A DNA stretch of 64,000 nucleotides. Source: Schistosoma haematobium. Lineage: Eukaryota; Platyhelminthes; Trematoda; Strigeidida; Schistosomatidae. This document shows positions 42,590 to 57,975 of this stretch, in pieces. Location: the NCBI RefSeq assembly GCF_000699445.3, contig NC_067202.1, forward strand, positions 5,844,958 to 5,908,957, read 5' to 3'. A program made the position numbers and the translations under genes. The notes beneath the pieces were generated by a model. The model was not told the DNA's origin, ran no database searches, and saw nothing but the letters and a program-made list of their open reading frames with translations. Each line of letters opens with the position of its first letter. Positions within the stretch are counted from its first letter, which is position 1.

Positions 42590-42910
42590 ATCAGAAGTTG
42601 CACATGGACATATGTTAGGTCCACTGATGACCTAATAAATAGAAATATCTCAGCGACCGTCATATACACTGACGACGTAAAGATATGGAAGTCCATAAGA
42701 AGCGAAAAGGGCCTCACAAAAAACAGCGAAACGAGTGATTGACACAGCTTAAATTTTTCATACCAAGATGTAATGTTACCACATGGGACAGATAATCCTC
42801 TTCTGATTATCTCCACAGAAAGCGATCTACGTCTTTTAACAACAGAGAACCTAGAGATTGGCGTAAACTACACTGGGGAATCAAACAAAATACATTCGAA
42901 TCGTCATTTT
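42590..42910 (+). pseudogene. Highly decayed CR1-type RT fragment
   Basis: The residues SATVIYTDDVKIWKSIRSEK align with the CR1 catalytic block (YTDD for YADD). The surrounding frame decays quickly. Confidence 0.65.
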
Positions 42911-43591
42911 TAGTGAAGACAGCATGATGCCAACGATCTATAATGTGTGGCGAATTCTAGTGGCTACGTGAATTGTTTCGTCAGACTAACGGCCCAATAC
43001 CACACAACAGTTCCCTTTCTAGATAGAATGATTTTAGCCTATCAACACTTATTGTGTCTGTGGTTCCATGTAGGCCGCGAGTGTTCGCGAATGTTCAATG
43101 CTTTGAACCTAGACATTTAATCTCGTGACTGATCAACGTAATTTGAAAAGTCAACTCTTAAACTTTCAGTACAAGGAATAATAAACTTCCATCAGCCTAC
43201 TAAACTGATGGTAGTGCTGTGTGCAACCTATTCTGTAAGCTTCCAGATATTTTGATAACCTGCTGAGTAGCTAAGATTGAATCTGAACTTCCAATCACCT
43301 GTTGTTGTGATAAGCGTACCATAAATGGTCACCCAGTTTTGAATGAAACTTCTTGACACAGTTTCAGTTATGATGTTATTTAATAGTGAAGTTACTAAAA
43401 GCCTCATGAATCTGTGTTTAAATGTAAATACAACCACAGCCTCGTGACAATATCTATAAAGCTCGGAGCGATTTGCCTAGACTTCAGGTCTCTTATATTG
43501 CTTGCATTAAAGTGTTATAATGAATGTGTACATTCTCAAATGACCCTTGTGGAAATTTGAAATATATATTTGACCTTGGCCCTTGTTCAGA

Positions 43592-43758
43592 ATGCGTCGG
43601 AGACTTCTATCTGAGTCCCAAGTTGATAAGGAATACTTTAACTCCCTGATTGAACAACAAAAAGTTGATGACATCACGATCGGAGTCTTCTATCGATCTC
43701 GTACACTGACCGTACTAGTTGTCATCTGGTTGTGTTTGGCTTACTTCGCTTTTTCAAG
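43592..43758 (+). CDS. PTDSS1: PTDSS1-like exon 1
   Basis: It encodes the N-terminus through the first membrane helix ([17 protein letters not shown]). The donor GTACTT opens a 34-nt intron (43759-43792). Phase 2. Confidence 0.9.
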
Positions 43759-46700
43759 GTACTTCGTTTGTTAATTTAAATTTGAGATTAAGGTCCCCTA
43801 CACAACCACTGCAGTATAATTTATATCATGCATTTATGGCTGTATGTGTTATATTTTTATTGATTTCGGTGATGATAATGCCGAATGGTACGTTTACTAG
43901 ACTTTCCAAACTGTTTACATGAAAATTTTTTGTTTTCTTTCTGAATTAAGTTCCGTATATGGAATCTGTTAAGGCGTCCGGTTTAAAATAGCATTAGCTT
44001 CAATCTGATTTGTTCGCCCATAAATTATAGTTTCGCTAAATTATCTTCAAATCTAATTTCAAGGCATGCATAGTGACATATCAACCATTCTCTCATACAT
44101 ATATGATATTAATAGTATGCCTTAGTTTGCGTCAAGCTATCTAAAAGAATACATTTTTTAGACGTCTATAGTGCGACATAACGTAACTGTTAAATCTTAT
44201 CCGAAATACTTTAATTGATGGATCTAACCAACGGGCTAACTAAGAAACTAACCACCCAAGATTTCTAAAGTTTTGCTTGAAACAGGTTACTCATAACTTG
44301 GTTCTTTTTTAGCATCAGGTGTCCTAAATAATATTTACTTTTTAACTTGGTTCTATATGTTCATTCAATGGTACGTAAGGAAATATACACTGGTCGTTAC
44401 AATGATAATAGAACAGGGATCATGAGCATTCAGCAACTTAGAAATGAGTAATACTTTCTTCATATACAGTACTAATACTGAACGCGGATTCTCCGGTCGT
44501 TTTAGGACATGGTTTTTCCTTTATATTTCAAAGGTTGGTTTCTGCAGATCATAAAAATTCTAAAGAAATTTAACCAAACAACTCAACACAGGTAATAAAC
44601 CTGGGTTTCTCCGTAATAGTTCATCTCCAACTCAATTATATAGCGTTCCTTTTGTATTATATTTAGCTTTTATTCGACTCATCAGAATGTTACACCACTG
44701 GTTGTTGTTGCTAATGCAATTCCGTATGTTTTTTATAGTTTTTCCCATCTTATATTTTGTAAACAAATGCTTTTAATGAGTGTATCCGTTTGTCGTGACA
44801 AACAGTGTTCATCCATACTACTAAAAACAAACTTTCAAATTCATTCTAGGCCCATTTATTCGACCACATCCAGCCCTATGGAGGATGGTTTTTGGTGCTA
44901 GTTTACTATATTTTCTATGTTTAGTTGCAGTCGTGTTTCTTCGTCTAGATGAGGCTCGCGCCATTTTGATTTGGGTATATCCTGAACTGAAACATATGCG
45001 TCATTCTGATATTCTTGATAAAGAGTATGCCGTTAATTGTAGTCAGGTTTGTTATTTATTTGTAAACGAAATTATTTAAATAATACCCCCTTACATAAGT
45101 CTATTCACTCACGCTTTATGTCTTCTACAATTTTGTGGTTTAGAAAATCACTTATATTTTTTTCAGAATTCTCAGTTAATTTGGGTAAATCAGTGTAGAA
45201 AATACTCACAACTATACATATTCTATCACTCACATATTTATTATGTGTTAACTTCCAAGCTTCAGAAATTCTTTGATGTATTTTGATTCATCACCATTTA
45301 GTTTTGTTTGTTTGACTTATTAATAATGCAGTTCGATTGTTGGTCATCTAACTATTGATCTTTAGTCTTTTTAAATTATTTTTAAATCTTAATTATTTTT
45401 TTTGAGCATCATAGATTCTATTTTAGGTTCAAACGGTAGAGATTGCAGCAAATGTCTTAAAACTCCAATTCTTTAATTAGTTGAATCAGTAATAGTAAAA
45501 GTCAAGTCGTGGAAAACAACCAAAGTTTGCACAAGTTCACCACTCCTTATTCTTCTATAATCGGGGATAAGATTCATTTTTCCTGTCCAATTTAATCCAA
45601 ATGATTTCTTTTGGTGGAAGTTGTTTACTATAGTGTCTGTGTCCTATACACCTAACCCTTACTCTGATTTTGGTTTGGTGTTTGAGTAGCATGATAACTG
45701 AGCATTATCTTTAGCGTTCGACTCTCAACTTATAGATTACAGTTCTAAACTCTGTTCCACCTACTCTCATTTGGGTAGAAAGTCAGGTAATATCACTAGC
45801 CGTTGCACATGGAGTAGAGCCGGATGTTTGAATGCGTACTAGGTAAACAAATAAAATTTATTACACCTTCAGGACCACAAATTATGTACTACCTAGTTTA
45901 CCTGACCCATTTTTACAATGAGTTATTCGTCGTCATACAAATGACTGCCTAATATAATCTTTTACCTTGCAGTTCTATGACGCCGATTAATCTGTGAAAG
46001 AATATAAAGTCATAGTCAGCCTAGAATTTAACACAAGTATGCGTCAGACCAAGCTGTCACATTAAAAAACATCATTTTAGTAAAGATTATACAGATACAT
46101 TGCTTTACCAAACATATTGCTCAGATTAAATAAAGTTCTTTAGGGATAGGTCACAAGCATTAAGCGTAGCTAAAATTTCTAGGGATTATTTACATATATT
46201 CTTTTCTATCCTCTTAAGTATTTCGTTTTCCTGCATAAAATGTCTATTTTTCTTAACCCAGCTGTTTATCATTATTATTTTGCTACTTCAAGATATCTTT
46301 TGCTCGAGTTTATTCTCATATGGATATCTTTGCATTGGCACATTTTCTTGGTTGGCTTATTAAAGCAACTCTATTAAGACATCATATTATTGCGTGGACT
46401 TTGTCGATCAATTGGGAAATAACCGAAGTAAGCAGCTTAATGATTGATATATTTTTATTTTTAAATATTAACTTTAGCAAATTCACTGAGATATTCAATA
46501 TTTGGAAGTGGTGGATAGGAAATCATGAACTCAAGTTTTCCTACGAGCTATCATATGTCAACAACGTTTTCCTTTGATATTCAGGGAATTGATCCTCTCT
46601 GTGTAATTCAAACGAGTGCCAACTAACACGAAACTTAGGCTTAGAGTTTCTTGCTGACTACTTCCAACTACTTATCATCTCAACAAAGTACATTTGATGT

Positions 46701-49700
46701 TGAGTTGCCTAGACCAGTGACAACACTGAAATGGGATTAGTAGAAATTTAATAACAATAGGGATTAAACAAATAAGACATTGAATACTTATCGGTGATCA
46801 ATCAATGTAAGTCGTTATATTGGCCTATCCTTATGAGAATTTGAAAAATAAGGGAGACTACCGTTGTCGATTAGTCTCGAACTAGGATGAATGTATACAA
46901 AGTTTTCACAAAACCATCTCACGTAGAATTATTTGCTATTATTTGGAACAATTTATTTTGATGCTACAACCTAAAGTTGTAACTTTATTTCCAGAAACTA
47001 CAATATGACAAGATGAAAAATAAGAGAGAGCAAATAATTTGTAGATACTTTAATCCTAGTGGATAAAAGTATACTACCACTATATGACAGTTATCTGATT
47101 GCGCTACTAATATATACGCCTCCTATATGTGGGTCCGACGTGCTGTCTAAATGAGAAAACTCAGAGTTATTAGAAATCTTTCATTGACCAACTGAGTTGA
47201 GAATGCATGCACACTCATTTGTAAACAAATTTCCTTTTCCTTTGGAAAACAAAGCCTCATTTTCAACCATTGGTGTGCGCCCATCATAATATTTTCACTG
47301 CTCGTTTTGCTTATATCTGATTGGCCCATTGTATCACCTTCCCTTCATGAAAAATAAGTTTTCTTTTGTGGACTAAACTACATGAATTGAGGCGAGGATA
47401 CATCGGTTACGCACATCAATTTAATTAGTAAAATAATTCCAGTGTTCAATGGTCCTTCAGATGATCTTTGCGTCAATCTGTCAAATCCACACCTATATCC
47501 GTGTTCTTATAAAGCTGTTAAAGAATTGTTTTCATTTTTTAAATAGATGGCGATCAGAAAATTAGTTTGACAAGTTTTAGTAATCATTAATGATAAGTTT
47601 GAGTACAGCTTTAGATTTAAACTCAGTCACAACGTAGGACCAGGCACATATATGCATCGGCCCAAGTTGCCATACCTCGTTAGCACAACGAGATGAACAC
47701 CAAATTCATAGAAGTAGTTACTTCAATGGTAGTAATATATAAAAGAAATATTGTGTATAAGGATATAATACAGGTAGAAAGAATTAGTTGGTAGAAAGAA
47801 AGATATGAAGCGGTTTCGATCTCACGGTTTAAGGGAAGATAGTGTATACACCTACGCCATTGTGATCGATTCTGAGCCATGTCACGTGGACCCCAACCAA
47901 GTAGTCTGCATCTGCGAATATGGCTCAGACTAAAGTTAATGGTTTCAAGGACTAATGCTAGATTTAAATTCTTAACTATCTGTTCTGTTTTTTTTTCAGC
48001 TGTAGTGATCGAAGCATTCAGATTTCTTAACTGGTAGATTACAGCTGTTCAAACACATTTTTCCCTACCTAACTTGATTTGACTAAGTCGAGTGGTATCA
48101 CTCTAATCGCCATGCATAAACAGTTTGACTTAAAGCAGTTGAGCACATTAACTTGTACAATGAATAAGTGGTTTATAGTTAATCATATATATAAGCTTTA
48201 TATATTATTGTAGTGTAAAAGAAGGACATCATTATATCATTTAGGTATCTAGGATCTATCTGGTCACAAACTATTCTGTATATAAATGTAATTATTCAAT
48301 AATACTCGATAACAGGTAGGATGACGTTTAAACCTGCGATCTAGCAGTTGGTAATTACCGATTAAGTGATGTACGTAGAAAGATTTCAGATGGTGAATAA
48401 CAGTTTCGATGGCATAAAAAAATAGGTAATGTAATTTATCACACTCTATTCAGTAAAGATCACTTCTTGATGACTTCTAAAACAATTGAGTCCCAATACT
48501 CAACCCAAAATCATTTGGTACAAAATAACAGGAAATCTCATTGCTTATTATAACTATTAGAAAAAAACAACTTATTGGAGCATAAAGAAAAAACCTACAT
48601 CGTGAAGGAACTCTTTGAACAATCAGTCAGTTACTTTATGACTTACTCGTAGCACGTTTCTACCGACTAAACTGTCAGTCAAGTTTCTAACACATTATTT
48701 CAATTACTATTAATTAAAAATATTCGACTGAGCGATAAGTCATTAGTTATGGTGTTCACTAAGTCACCGGTCCTCGAACTCGACTCAGCCTTCGGTTTAT
48801 TTGGCGATCAGGTCATCACAATTAGAATTCGAGTACACTTATTTTATTTATTTATTTTAACACATATATATTGGTACAATGAGGCACCAAATACATATGC
48901 GCCACACAAATCTCATTTGATATGTGTGAGGGCTGTGATACTACCCGGGGGCCCAAACTGAAACAGGTGGTTTTCTTAGGAGGCCACTCCCCGAGCCTTC
49001 GACCTGAAGGTCTGATCCACAAGGCAGTGAGCATCGTAAGGAGATGCAGTCCCATGGTAGCCGGTGACCAACGATTGGTTCATACGCCATTTGTTCCCGC
49101 AGGATACTGGAGACCATGTGCACCATTGGTTTGGAATCCGGTTAAAGCGCCGGACATTCGCTTTTCGTCCTCTCATTTTCGTAAACAACCCCCCCCCGCC
49201 ACGAGAAGGCAGTGAGTAGGACTTCCCTGGTAGAGGCTGTATACGCGCGGCCGTGTGAGAGTATTTCAAGAGGGAGAGTAGACTCTCCCCACTCTCGGCC
49301 GTACCAGGGCATTTGGGGGCAATTCGAGTACACAGATCTGCTTTACCTAGTAGATGACCTTGATGTATGTGCTCAAATATTTTTATGCATATCAATTATT
49401 TTTTTTCTTATTCAAGGTAGCTTTTTCACATATTCTACCAAATTTCAATGAATGTTGGTGGGATAGTCTCATCTTAGATATATTAGTCTGTAATGGTTTA
49501 GGTATACAATGTGGTATGTGGTTATGTCGTTGGTTAGAAATGCGTGATTATCAATGGGATTCCATTCGTAATATACCAAGTGCACGTGGTAAATTAAAAC
49601 GTGCATTTTTACAATTCACACCACGCAGGTAATTACTGTTTTTTCTCTGTTCAAAAATGCACTTTTTGTATTTTCATAATGATAAGGAAGAGTTTTATGG

Positions 49701-52700
49701 AAATCAATTTAAGATGCAGGTTGTCTTCGTGACAGATCAATCTCGGTTAGAGTACCACTGAAAACCGACGAGCGGTGGATAAACATTTCGTCTCGTTATG
49801 GGGCTCTTCAACTGTGTCCACTCACGACCTCACCAAGGGTTCATCCCAAAATCTTTAGGTATCGCAATTTAAAGAGACCAAGTTTCATGCTTGGATGAAA
49901 CAGCTGTCTACTTCCCAATGGTTTTCAATGCTGCTCCGACTGTGATCAGTTTATGACGTGTACTGTTTCCAAATGATAATAATAGTAATATAATTTAGTC
50001 GTGAAGCTTTCAGTACAGTTCAAGATAATTATACCAGCTCCCACTTTAAAAAGAAGTGAGCTGGTGATAAGATACAGATAAGAAATGGTGCCTCAATTCC
50101 AATGAAATGCTAAGCATAACAAATGTACTTCGAAAGAAGTGGTCAAATAATAGAGATTATAGAACAATATTAATATTTGAAGAAGGATGAGTGATCAATA
50201 CAGGTAGCTTTGTCACTGCAATCGACTTTGAGCCCGACGTTTGTAACGGCAAAATACAGTGATTACGCGGGTCCCTCAACTTGTGATTTTTTATATGATC
50301 GTCTAATTCAGACACATATTTCTTATACATCAAGCTCACCTGCTGTATGATTGAGAGAAAACCTAAAAATAACTAGGAGCAGTAACTGATAAACCGAATA
50401 ACTAGGTACACAAATCATTTGTATATACACATTTCTCCTCCTAACTCGGTCAAGGACATATAAGCTTAGACATAAATTAGGTGGCGTAACTGGCTTCCTC
50501 TAATAGAGTGCCTTGTTTGGTACTGAGACGTCTTGGGACACATAAAGATGATTTGTTTATACTCTCTTGGTCCATCATTTTCCACTCAGAGATATATCCT
50601 GGAACAGTCTTCATTGGTTTCATGCATCGATACAAAATGCCATCCTCTTATTATCAGTGTTCTCATTGGGTTAAATGAGCATTATCTAATCACTTGACGT
50701 CTGCTCTATTTTGAGGTGAAGTGATCTACGAATAAGATAACAAAAGTAAACAAAACTTATTTACCATTGTAATTGTGATGAACACTCTCCTAGCACCAAA
50801 TATCATGATTCAACCAATCAGTTTTGAGCAATGTTAGGACGTAGCAGCACTATGAGTAATGTACAAGGCTAACTTTCTCTTCTCTTTCTTAATGCATCCT
50901 GTTACATAGATAAAGGGTGAATTTTTTCTATACTCTCAAGAAGTAGCTTACGTTAAGTCACAAAGCATCAAAAATACAATTTTCCTACTCAGTGGGATAT
51001 AACAAAAATATATTTATTATGCTGAATATGATAATCTGGCGGAGTTACCTAGACTAGTGGCCATATTGCAACTTGGTCGATAGCATTCGATTTGCACTAA
51101 GAAGGAATTGACACACATGACATTGATCACCACCCAGTGATCAATCAATTGGGAGTCTGCGCTTGTCAAGCGTCTGTTGTTATATACCATCTCAACGTCA
51201 AACAATGCACCCTATTAGAGAAAGACGATTATGCCACCTGATTTTGGTCTAAGCCCATATGTTCTTGACTGGGTCAAAATGACAAATGTACATGTGACAA
51301 TGATTTATGTATCTGATTACTCGGTTTGTCAGTTACAGCTTCACAGTCATTCCACGGTCTCCACATTCACGTAACTAGTTATACAGACATATATAGAGAA
51401 AGCATGTGTATCTGAATTGAACAATCACAGAATCTCAACGAAATACTGATTGTTAGAAAAATATCCAAAATAAAATACAACAAATTAGTTTATTGTAAAA
51501 TATCCACATGTTGACCCTAAACAAGAAGAGGATCTCTAAAATGAACAACACACGAAGTGTGTAGTGAATATTTGGTAAGAATAAAAGAACCAAAACCTTG
51601 TAAGTTGCATTAGATAAATTAATAATGCTGTCAAATGATCTGATCAATCATTTTACCATGATATATTTAGTATTTAAACGTAACACAACAATATAGTCAA
51701 TATGGCAGGTTTTGAATTACCTATCTGATTGTTGATATTTAGAAGTGAGTTTTGATTAGTCTTTGCTAGTAAATATGTAAATTGCCTTTATATTCCAATG
51801 TTCCAACCATTTGAGTTTGGTGAAGCCCTACTTAGTAAAGCCAATAGGCTCAAGAACCCATCGTGTAGACGTAATTTTGTGTAAAAATCATTGGTAGTAA
51901 AATCCGACTCAAAGTCTTCATGTGTTGTCACAGAGTAGTCAGGGCAACCTTGCTAGCAAATTTGGGTGGTCAGCGGAGATCGGACCAACCTACCAATCTG
52001 CGCGATGTGGATGCTTATGTATATGAATTACATGAGTCTCGGTTTGTGTGGTTGTGTATGTAGGTATATGCAAAGTGTACGCGCCAGGTTCTCAAAAGGA
52101 ACGTAAGCTGAAATGTCTGCCATATGTCCAATAAAATCATCGGTTTGAACCGTCAGGTTGAAGACATAATAATGATATTAACTACTCTGTTATTAGTTTT
52201 TTTCTAGAATAGGTAGATAGTGTCTAGAATTGGAATATAAGTCAAATGTTTCGTCCTATCCGGACTCGTCATATGAATTCATTTGTATCCTTAGTGTTGA
52301 TGTTCACGTTGGGACGGACGCAAGTTACTCATATATGAGTCCTAATGCGATCGTCAACATTCGGATCCAGGTACATTTTTAGTTGCCCTGCCTAACTTCA
52401 TAAAATAACGATAATGAAGTACACTTCCTTAATTAATTTCGTGTATATATAAATCTGACTAGTGATTACGCAATAAAATAAGTCGAATACAAATCAACAG
52501 GTAGATGATAACGAATGAATTCCACTAGAAAAAAGCATTACCACTGGCCAACTCAACAAAATAAGTTTTTGTCTCAGTCTATATGGTTTACATAGACAAA
52601 GAGTACTGTAGGTAATTAAATACAGACAAGGTAATGAACCTAGATAAAGTGTTACGAATAATTTTATGTGAATGCATATAACAGAACCGATATGGTTATA

Positions 52701-55700
52701 ATTACGCGTGAAAAGGTCAGATAAGTTCACACAACAGTTTGTATCTATCTGTTGCACTAATTCGCGATACAATTGGATTGAGTGCTTAGTATATTTTAAA
52801 TGAATAAAATCTCACTACACACTCAGCTCACGAGTTCTTGATGGGACGGAACACGTGTCCTGGATTGCATATACTAGCCGTAATCTTTATTTATTTTAAG
52901 TAATAGAACAACTTTTTTTATCTAATCATACAGTTTAGATGTTTACATTTCCATCTGTTTTGTTTAGTTGGACACATACACGTTGGTTACATCCAGATTC
53001 ATCGATACTACGAAGTTTTCTACTTAGTCAATTAATACTAGTCTGGCAATTGGCTGAATTGAATTCATTCTTTTTAAAGCATATATTTATTGTTAAACCA
53101 AGTCATATTTTAACACAATTACGTCTACTTTTAATTACATGTATATCGGCACCAGCTATAAGGTAAGAGTATTGTCATTCTTGTTATTACTATCCATTTT
53201 TATTATTGAATTTTGTGTGTGTGTGTGTGCGTGTCAGTGGTTAGTTTTACATCACTCATATTCTATATTTACTTGCTAAAATTGACTCATATGTTGCGGA
53301 TCTATTCAAATGATGCGACACAAAGAAGATTAAATATGCTTGTTAAGGTCTATTGTTAACCATTATCTAATAAAATAAAAGATTAGTTGGTAGTTGGAAG
53401 TAGAGTTCAGAACCGACTTTTCTTCTTATTTGGGACTCGTTAACTGGATGTACCTGCCATTGTTGATGTCCCAAATAGGATGAGTCTCGAGTCCTGTATT
53501 CCACTACTAGTCACTATCCCGTATCTGCTTGGAAATGTTTGCGTTCTATTGATAATTACAATTATGAATTCAGAAATTCAAGAAAATTGTCTCAAATATC
53601 TGTAAAATGAGCCTTTTATATATTTAATCGATAATGATATTAATATTTGGTAGAAATACTATCAATAAAACATACTTGGATTTTGTCACACACCATCAGC
53701 ATATTAAGACCTACTACTGCAAATACTGCCTTCACCTCGATTTGTTGCTGCGTATGAGATAGAAGACATGAGTCGTATACGAAGTCTAAATCATCTATCT
53801 GCATCCAGGCTGTCTGGAAAGAACAAGAGGAGGCAGCCTTGTTTGACACCGGTCTTCACTTGGAATGCATCCGTGAACTGCTCTCCACACACGACTTTGC
53901 AGTGTAGTCCGTTGTCAAAATTCCGTATAATGGTGACAATCCTCGCAGGTACCCCGTAGTGTCGAAGATTCCATAAAGTTTTCCTGTCTACACTGTCAAA
54001 CGTTTCTTCATAGTCAAGGAGGTTGAGTTCCATTCAACTGATCGTTCAACAATAACCCCTAATATCGCGATCAGGTCGATGCTTGATTGACCCTTGACTG
54101 ATCGCTCTGGCTTACTTTATCTTCCTGCTAGCTTCGTTCTATCTACCTGTCTTATATTTCCTTCTCTTGGAGCTTTTCCCGCTGTTGTTGCTAGGTCTTT
54201 CACATATTTTCATTTATCAACTCTAATGTTCCCCTTCACTCGACCTATGTCTTAGTTTTCTCTGCTCTTGTGTGTAGTTAGGTGCCGGTCACTCGGCTGT
54301 GATTCACACAATTATCGTAATTAATGATTTAAGATGTTGAGGGACATCGTTCAAAATTGGTCACAATGGTGCAGGTGCACCCATTCTCTATCTTCCATTA
54401 GATCTTGAAGTTTAAGACACCTTTTACCTTCTCATTTCAAAAATTCATCTTTTTTTCTCTCAAGTTATCTGTAAGCTTGTTACCACTTATATTACTACTA
54501 CTACTCTAGTCTCCATCTTGATCATTTTATCTCATTGTTTTATTTGATGACTTGAATTGATTCATATTTATGTTAAATTCTAGGTTGCTTATGACTAACT
54601 GTCGGACCCCCATCAACGAAATTCACCACTCACATTTTATCCTTCTTGATAAAAGCTGTTATCTGAAAAAATGTACTGTGTTTCAATACTGATCCTCTGC
54701 TCTTATGTAATTTGACTTCAATGTTAATCACTTAAAATGTCAGAATATTATACACAAGTCTATTACTTTACTTACTTACTTACTTACTCCTGTTACTCCC
54801 AATGGACCACAGGCCGTCGACCAGCATTCTCCAACCCACTCCTTATAAATATCACTTTGTTTAACACGGATGGTATAAGGATCAAAGAGTTTCATTTGTT
54901 GTTATATTTAAGATAATCTGTGTACAATATAAATTTGATAATAATGACCTTAATGGTCATTTATATTATTAGTACATTACATTATATTAATTGCTATAAT
55001 TGACTTCTTCATTTTATTGGTATATTTAGACAATACTACTTATACGTCATTGATCCACATATCAAACGTGTTGGATCTCAACTATGGCTTTTTATGTAAG
55101 TTGTTGTAAATACCTTTTTTCTTGTCATCATTGATTATTCATGTACATTAAAGTAACAGTCTTATGGTATTCACAACTGTTTACTATTGAGTTCAACATA
55201 ATTCAATCCGTCATTCTGAATGAAGAACACAAAACGTGTTTTTTCTTTAATGGATCCGCCAGGGAGCACCAGTCCCTTCAAGATTACAGGGACACCTTGC
55301 TGACGAGTGCCAAGTAGCACGAAACCCGGGTCCAGGGTTTCCTGTCGACTACCTCCAACCACCATCTAATCTCAATATATCGTGCACGCAGTGTCGAGTC
55401 ACCTAGACCGATGGCCACATTGCAACATGATCGATAGCATTCGATCTGCACTAAATAAGGACTTGACATACATGACATTGATCACCACCCAGTGATCAAT
55501 CAATTGTCATTACAATATTATTTCTTTCTCACCCTACATTATCTATATTTTTCTAACAATTTTCCATGTTATTCTCATCTCAACAATGCCGATTCACAAA
55601 AAGTCGTATAGGTTGATGAGCTGCACAACTTTTAAATGATGTACTCGCAAGTACAGGGTTGTAATAATATTTGAATTCCGTTGAAATGCCGAATCGATTT

Positions 55701-57926
55701 AAGCTAGATCAACATTAGAAACCTGGAAGCACTGGTCACCCGTTTCGCCATACTTTGAGACTCTCAACCAAAACACATCTACGATCCCACATTCACAAAT
55801 TGAACCAACAATCTCCGGTCACGCGTGCGAACAACTAGCTTTAGGACTATCGAGTCGGCATCCAATAGTGGTAATATCTAACTTCAATGCAATTTAACAA
55901 TCCCCATAAACCCATACTGAAAATTATCATTTGCTCACTAGTGACTGATTTCGAGAGGTAATTCTCAGAGTTGTATTGAGAAGCTGAAACTAGTGGAGTT
56001 GAACCGAGTCATATGTGAGAGTTATCCATGGAAAATAATGAAATATGGATGCACAATGTCGGGTATTGTTTGAAATTAGATATTAACAGCGTTGGATACC
56101 GGTCCAATCGTCTATAGGTTGACCATCCGTGCGCGAAACCGAAGATCCTGGTTTCGATTACCGCAACATGGATTTCAGATGCACTTGGCCCAAGTTCAAG
56201 AGAATTGGTTGAGGCCGATCAGATACAGCCTTGATTGTCTGGCTTTAAGCACTTTAGTTCTGTATCTGAAAGATATTACTGCGGAGACGGAAACCGTTGA
56301 TCCAAACTGATTTATGTTATATTTTAGGATCAACTTATTTTATTCTCGTCCTTACATTATAGGGAGGTATCTTCGGCACACTTGCTGATTGTTCTTGAGA
56401 AACACCTTACTGCTGTCTTACTCTTACACAGTCAACCCTATGACTTCACCCTTGAACCTAAAGTTTGCTAGTTTTACTTTTATCATTCCCTAACCCAACC
56501 TAAACTATTGAATGTTTTGGCGAACATAACTCGACTGAGTCATCATTATTTACAAGCTTGTCCACTACATCAAGGTATCAGTACTGTCAAATTCAATCCC
56601 TTATTCTACCATGATGTTAGAACCCCCCCTAATGTTTATAAATCACTCGGGTAAATTATTGTCTTATTCTTCACCTTTTCTACCCATAACTTGTATAATT
56701 GCTTTCTGTTTTTTCCGTATTATGCTTTAGACAATTACGTAACTTAGATAGTTGATTACATCATAAAGAGTTCAAAGATTCCAAACATCAAAAGAGAATT
56801 ACATAGTGACCCTGCAATTCTACTCTAACCTCTCGGTCATTACATAATCTTCTTTTGATATTTGAAATTTCGATTCACTAACAAATGTAATTTATTTCTA
56901 TTCTTCCATTGACTCGTTTCTTTTATCTACCACCTTTGTATAGAATTTTAATCCACTATATGCTCGTTAATATGAATTGAATTGAGAAGGGCAAGGCATT
57001 ATATGCAGTCAGTCCGAGGAAAAATGAGAGTACAACTAATATATCATTGACCAATAATGAGATTTGTGACAAAACTGAGTAAAATTTAAGTGGTAACAGT
57101 CATGCTTATGAAAAAAAGACAATAAATTTCATCTATTAGTAATTGTAGGAAAGTAAGTCACCATAGGAAAGGCATTAGACATATAAATAAACTATGAAAG
57201 TTTTAGTGGCTCAGTTTGTGTTTGCATTAAACACATTATATCTATGTTTATATAGATTCGGAAAAAAACTCATATACAGATCAACATTTGTTGAGTAGTG
57301 AACAACCAGTATCATTCTTCCTTAGTCCCTTCCATTGCCGATCCAATGCTACCAATCAAGTTCGGATGTGACCACTAGTCTAGGTGGCTTGACATCACAT
57401 ACACTACGTTTAGATGTTAGGCGACTGAAGGTAGCCTACAGGAAACCACACTCGACCTAGGTGTCATGCCATTTGGCACCCACTAGCAAGGTGTACCAGT
57501 AATCTGTGGAGAACTGGTGCCTCCTAAACCACGTCAACATGGCATTTGTCACTAATCAGTAATCAACAAATCGTAAACGTTCCCCACTTTTACAGAACGT
57601 TACTCACAGTCTAATCGGATCAGTGGTAACCTATCAGACCATGAAGTTGGATGACCTGTGTTCGAACTTATCATAGGTAGAAGACTCCCTAAACATTGTA
57701 GGTACACGTAATTGTGATGAGTACCAAATAACAGGAAAGCTCAGATCCATTGTTTCCTGTCGACCACCTCTGACCATCCAAGAATTTGTTCATTCCTTTC
57801 ATGATAGTACAATGCCACATTTTTAGTATATTTCTTCTAACATGTGAATCAATATTATTGATGTTTGACTCTCATGTACTTTAAAATATCTAGTTGTGTT
57901 AAGAGAAACTTATTACTGAATCCAAC

Positions 57927-57975
<49 letters not shown>

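Noticed and set aside
48976..49395. 139-codon minus-strand frame
   Set aside because: It spans the retroposon and extends over its target-site duplication into flanking intron. There is no domain and no splice support.
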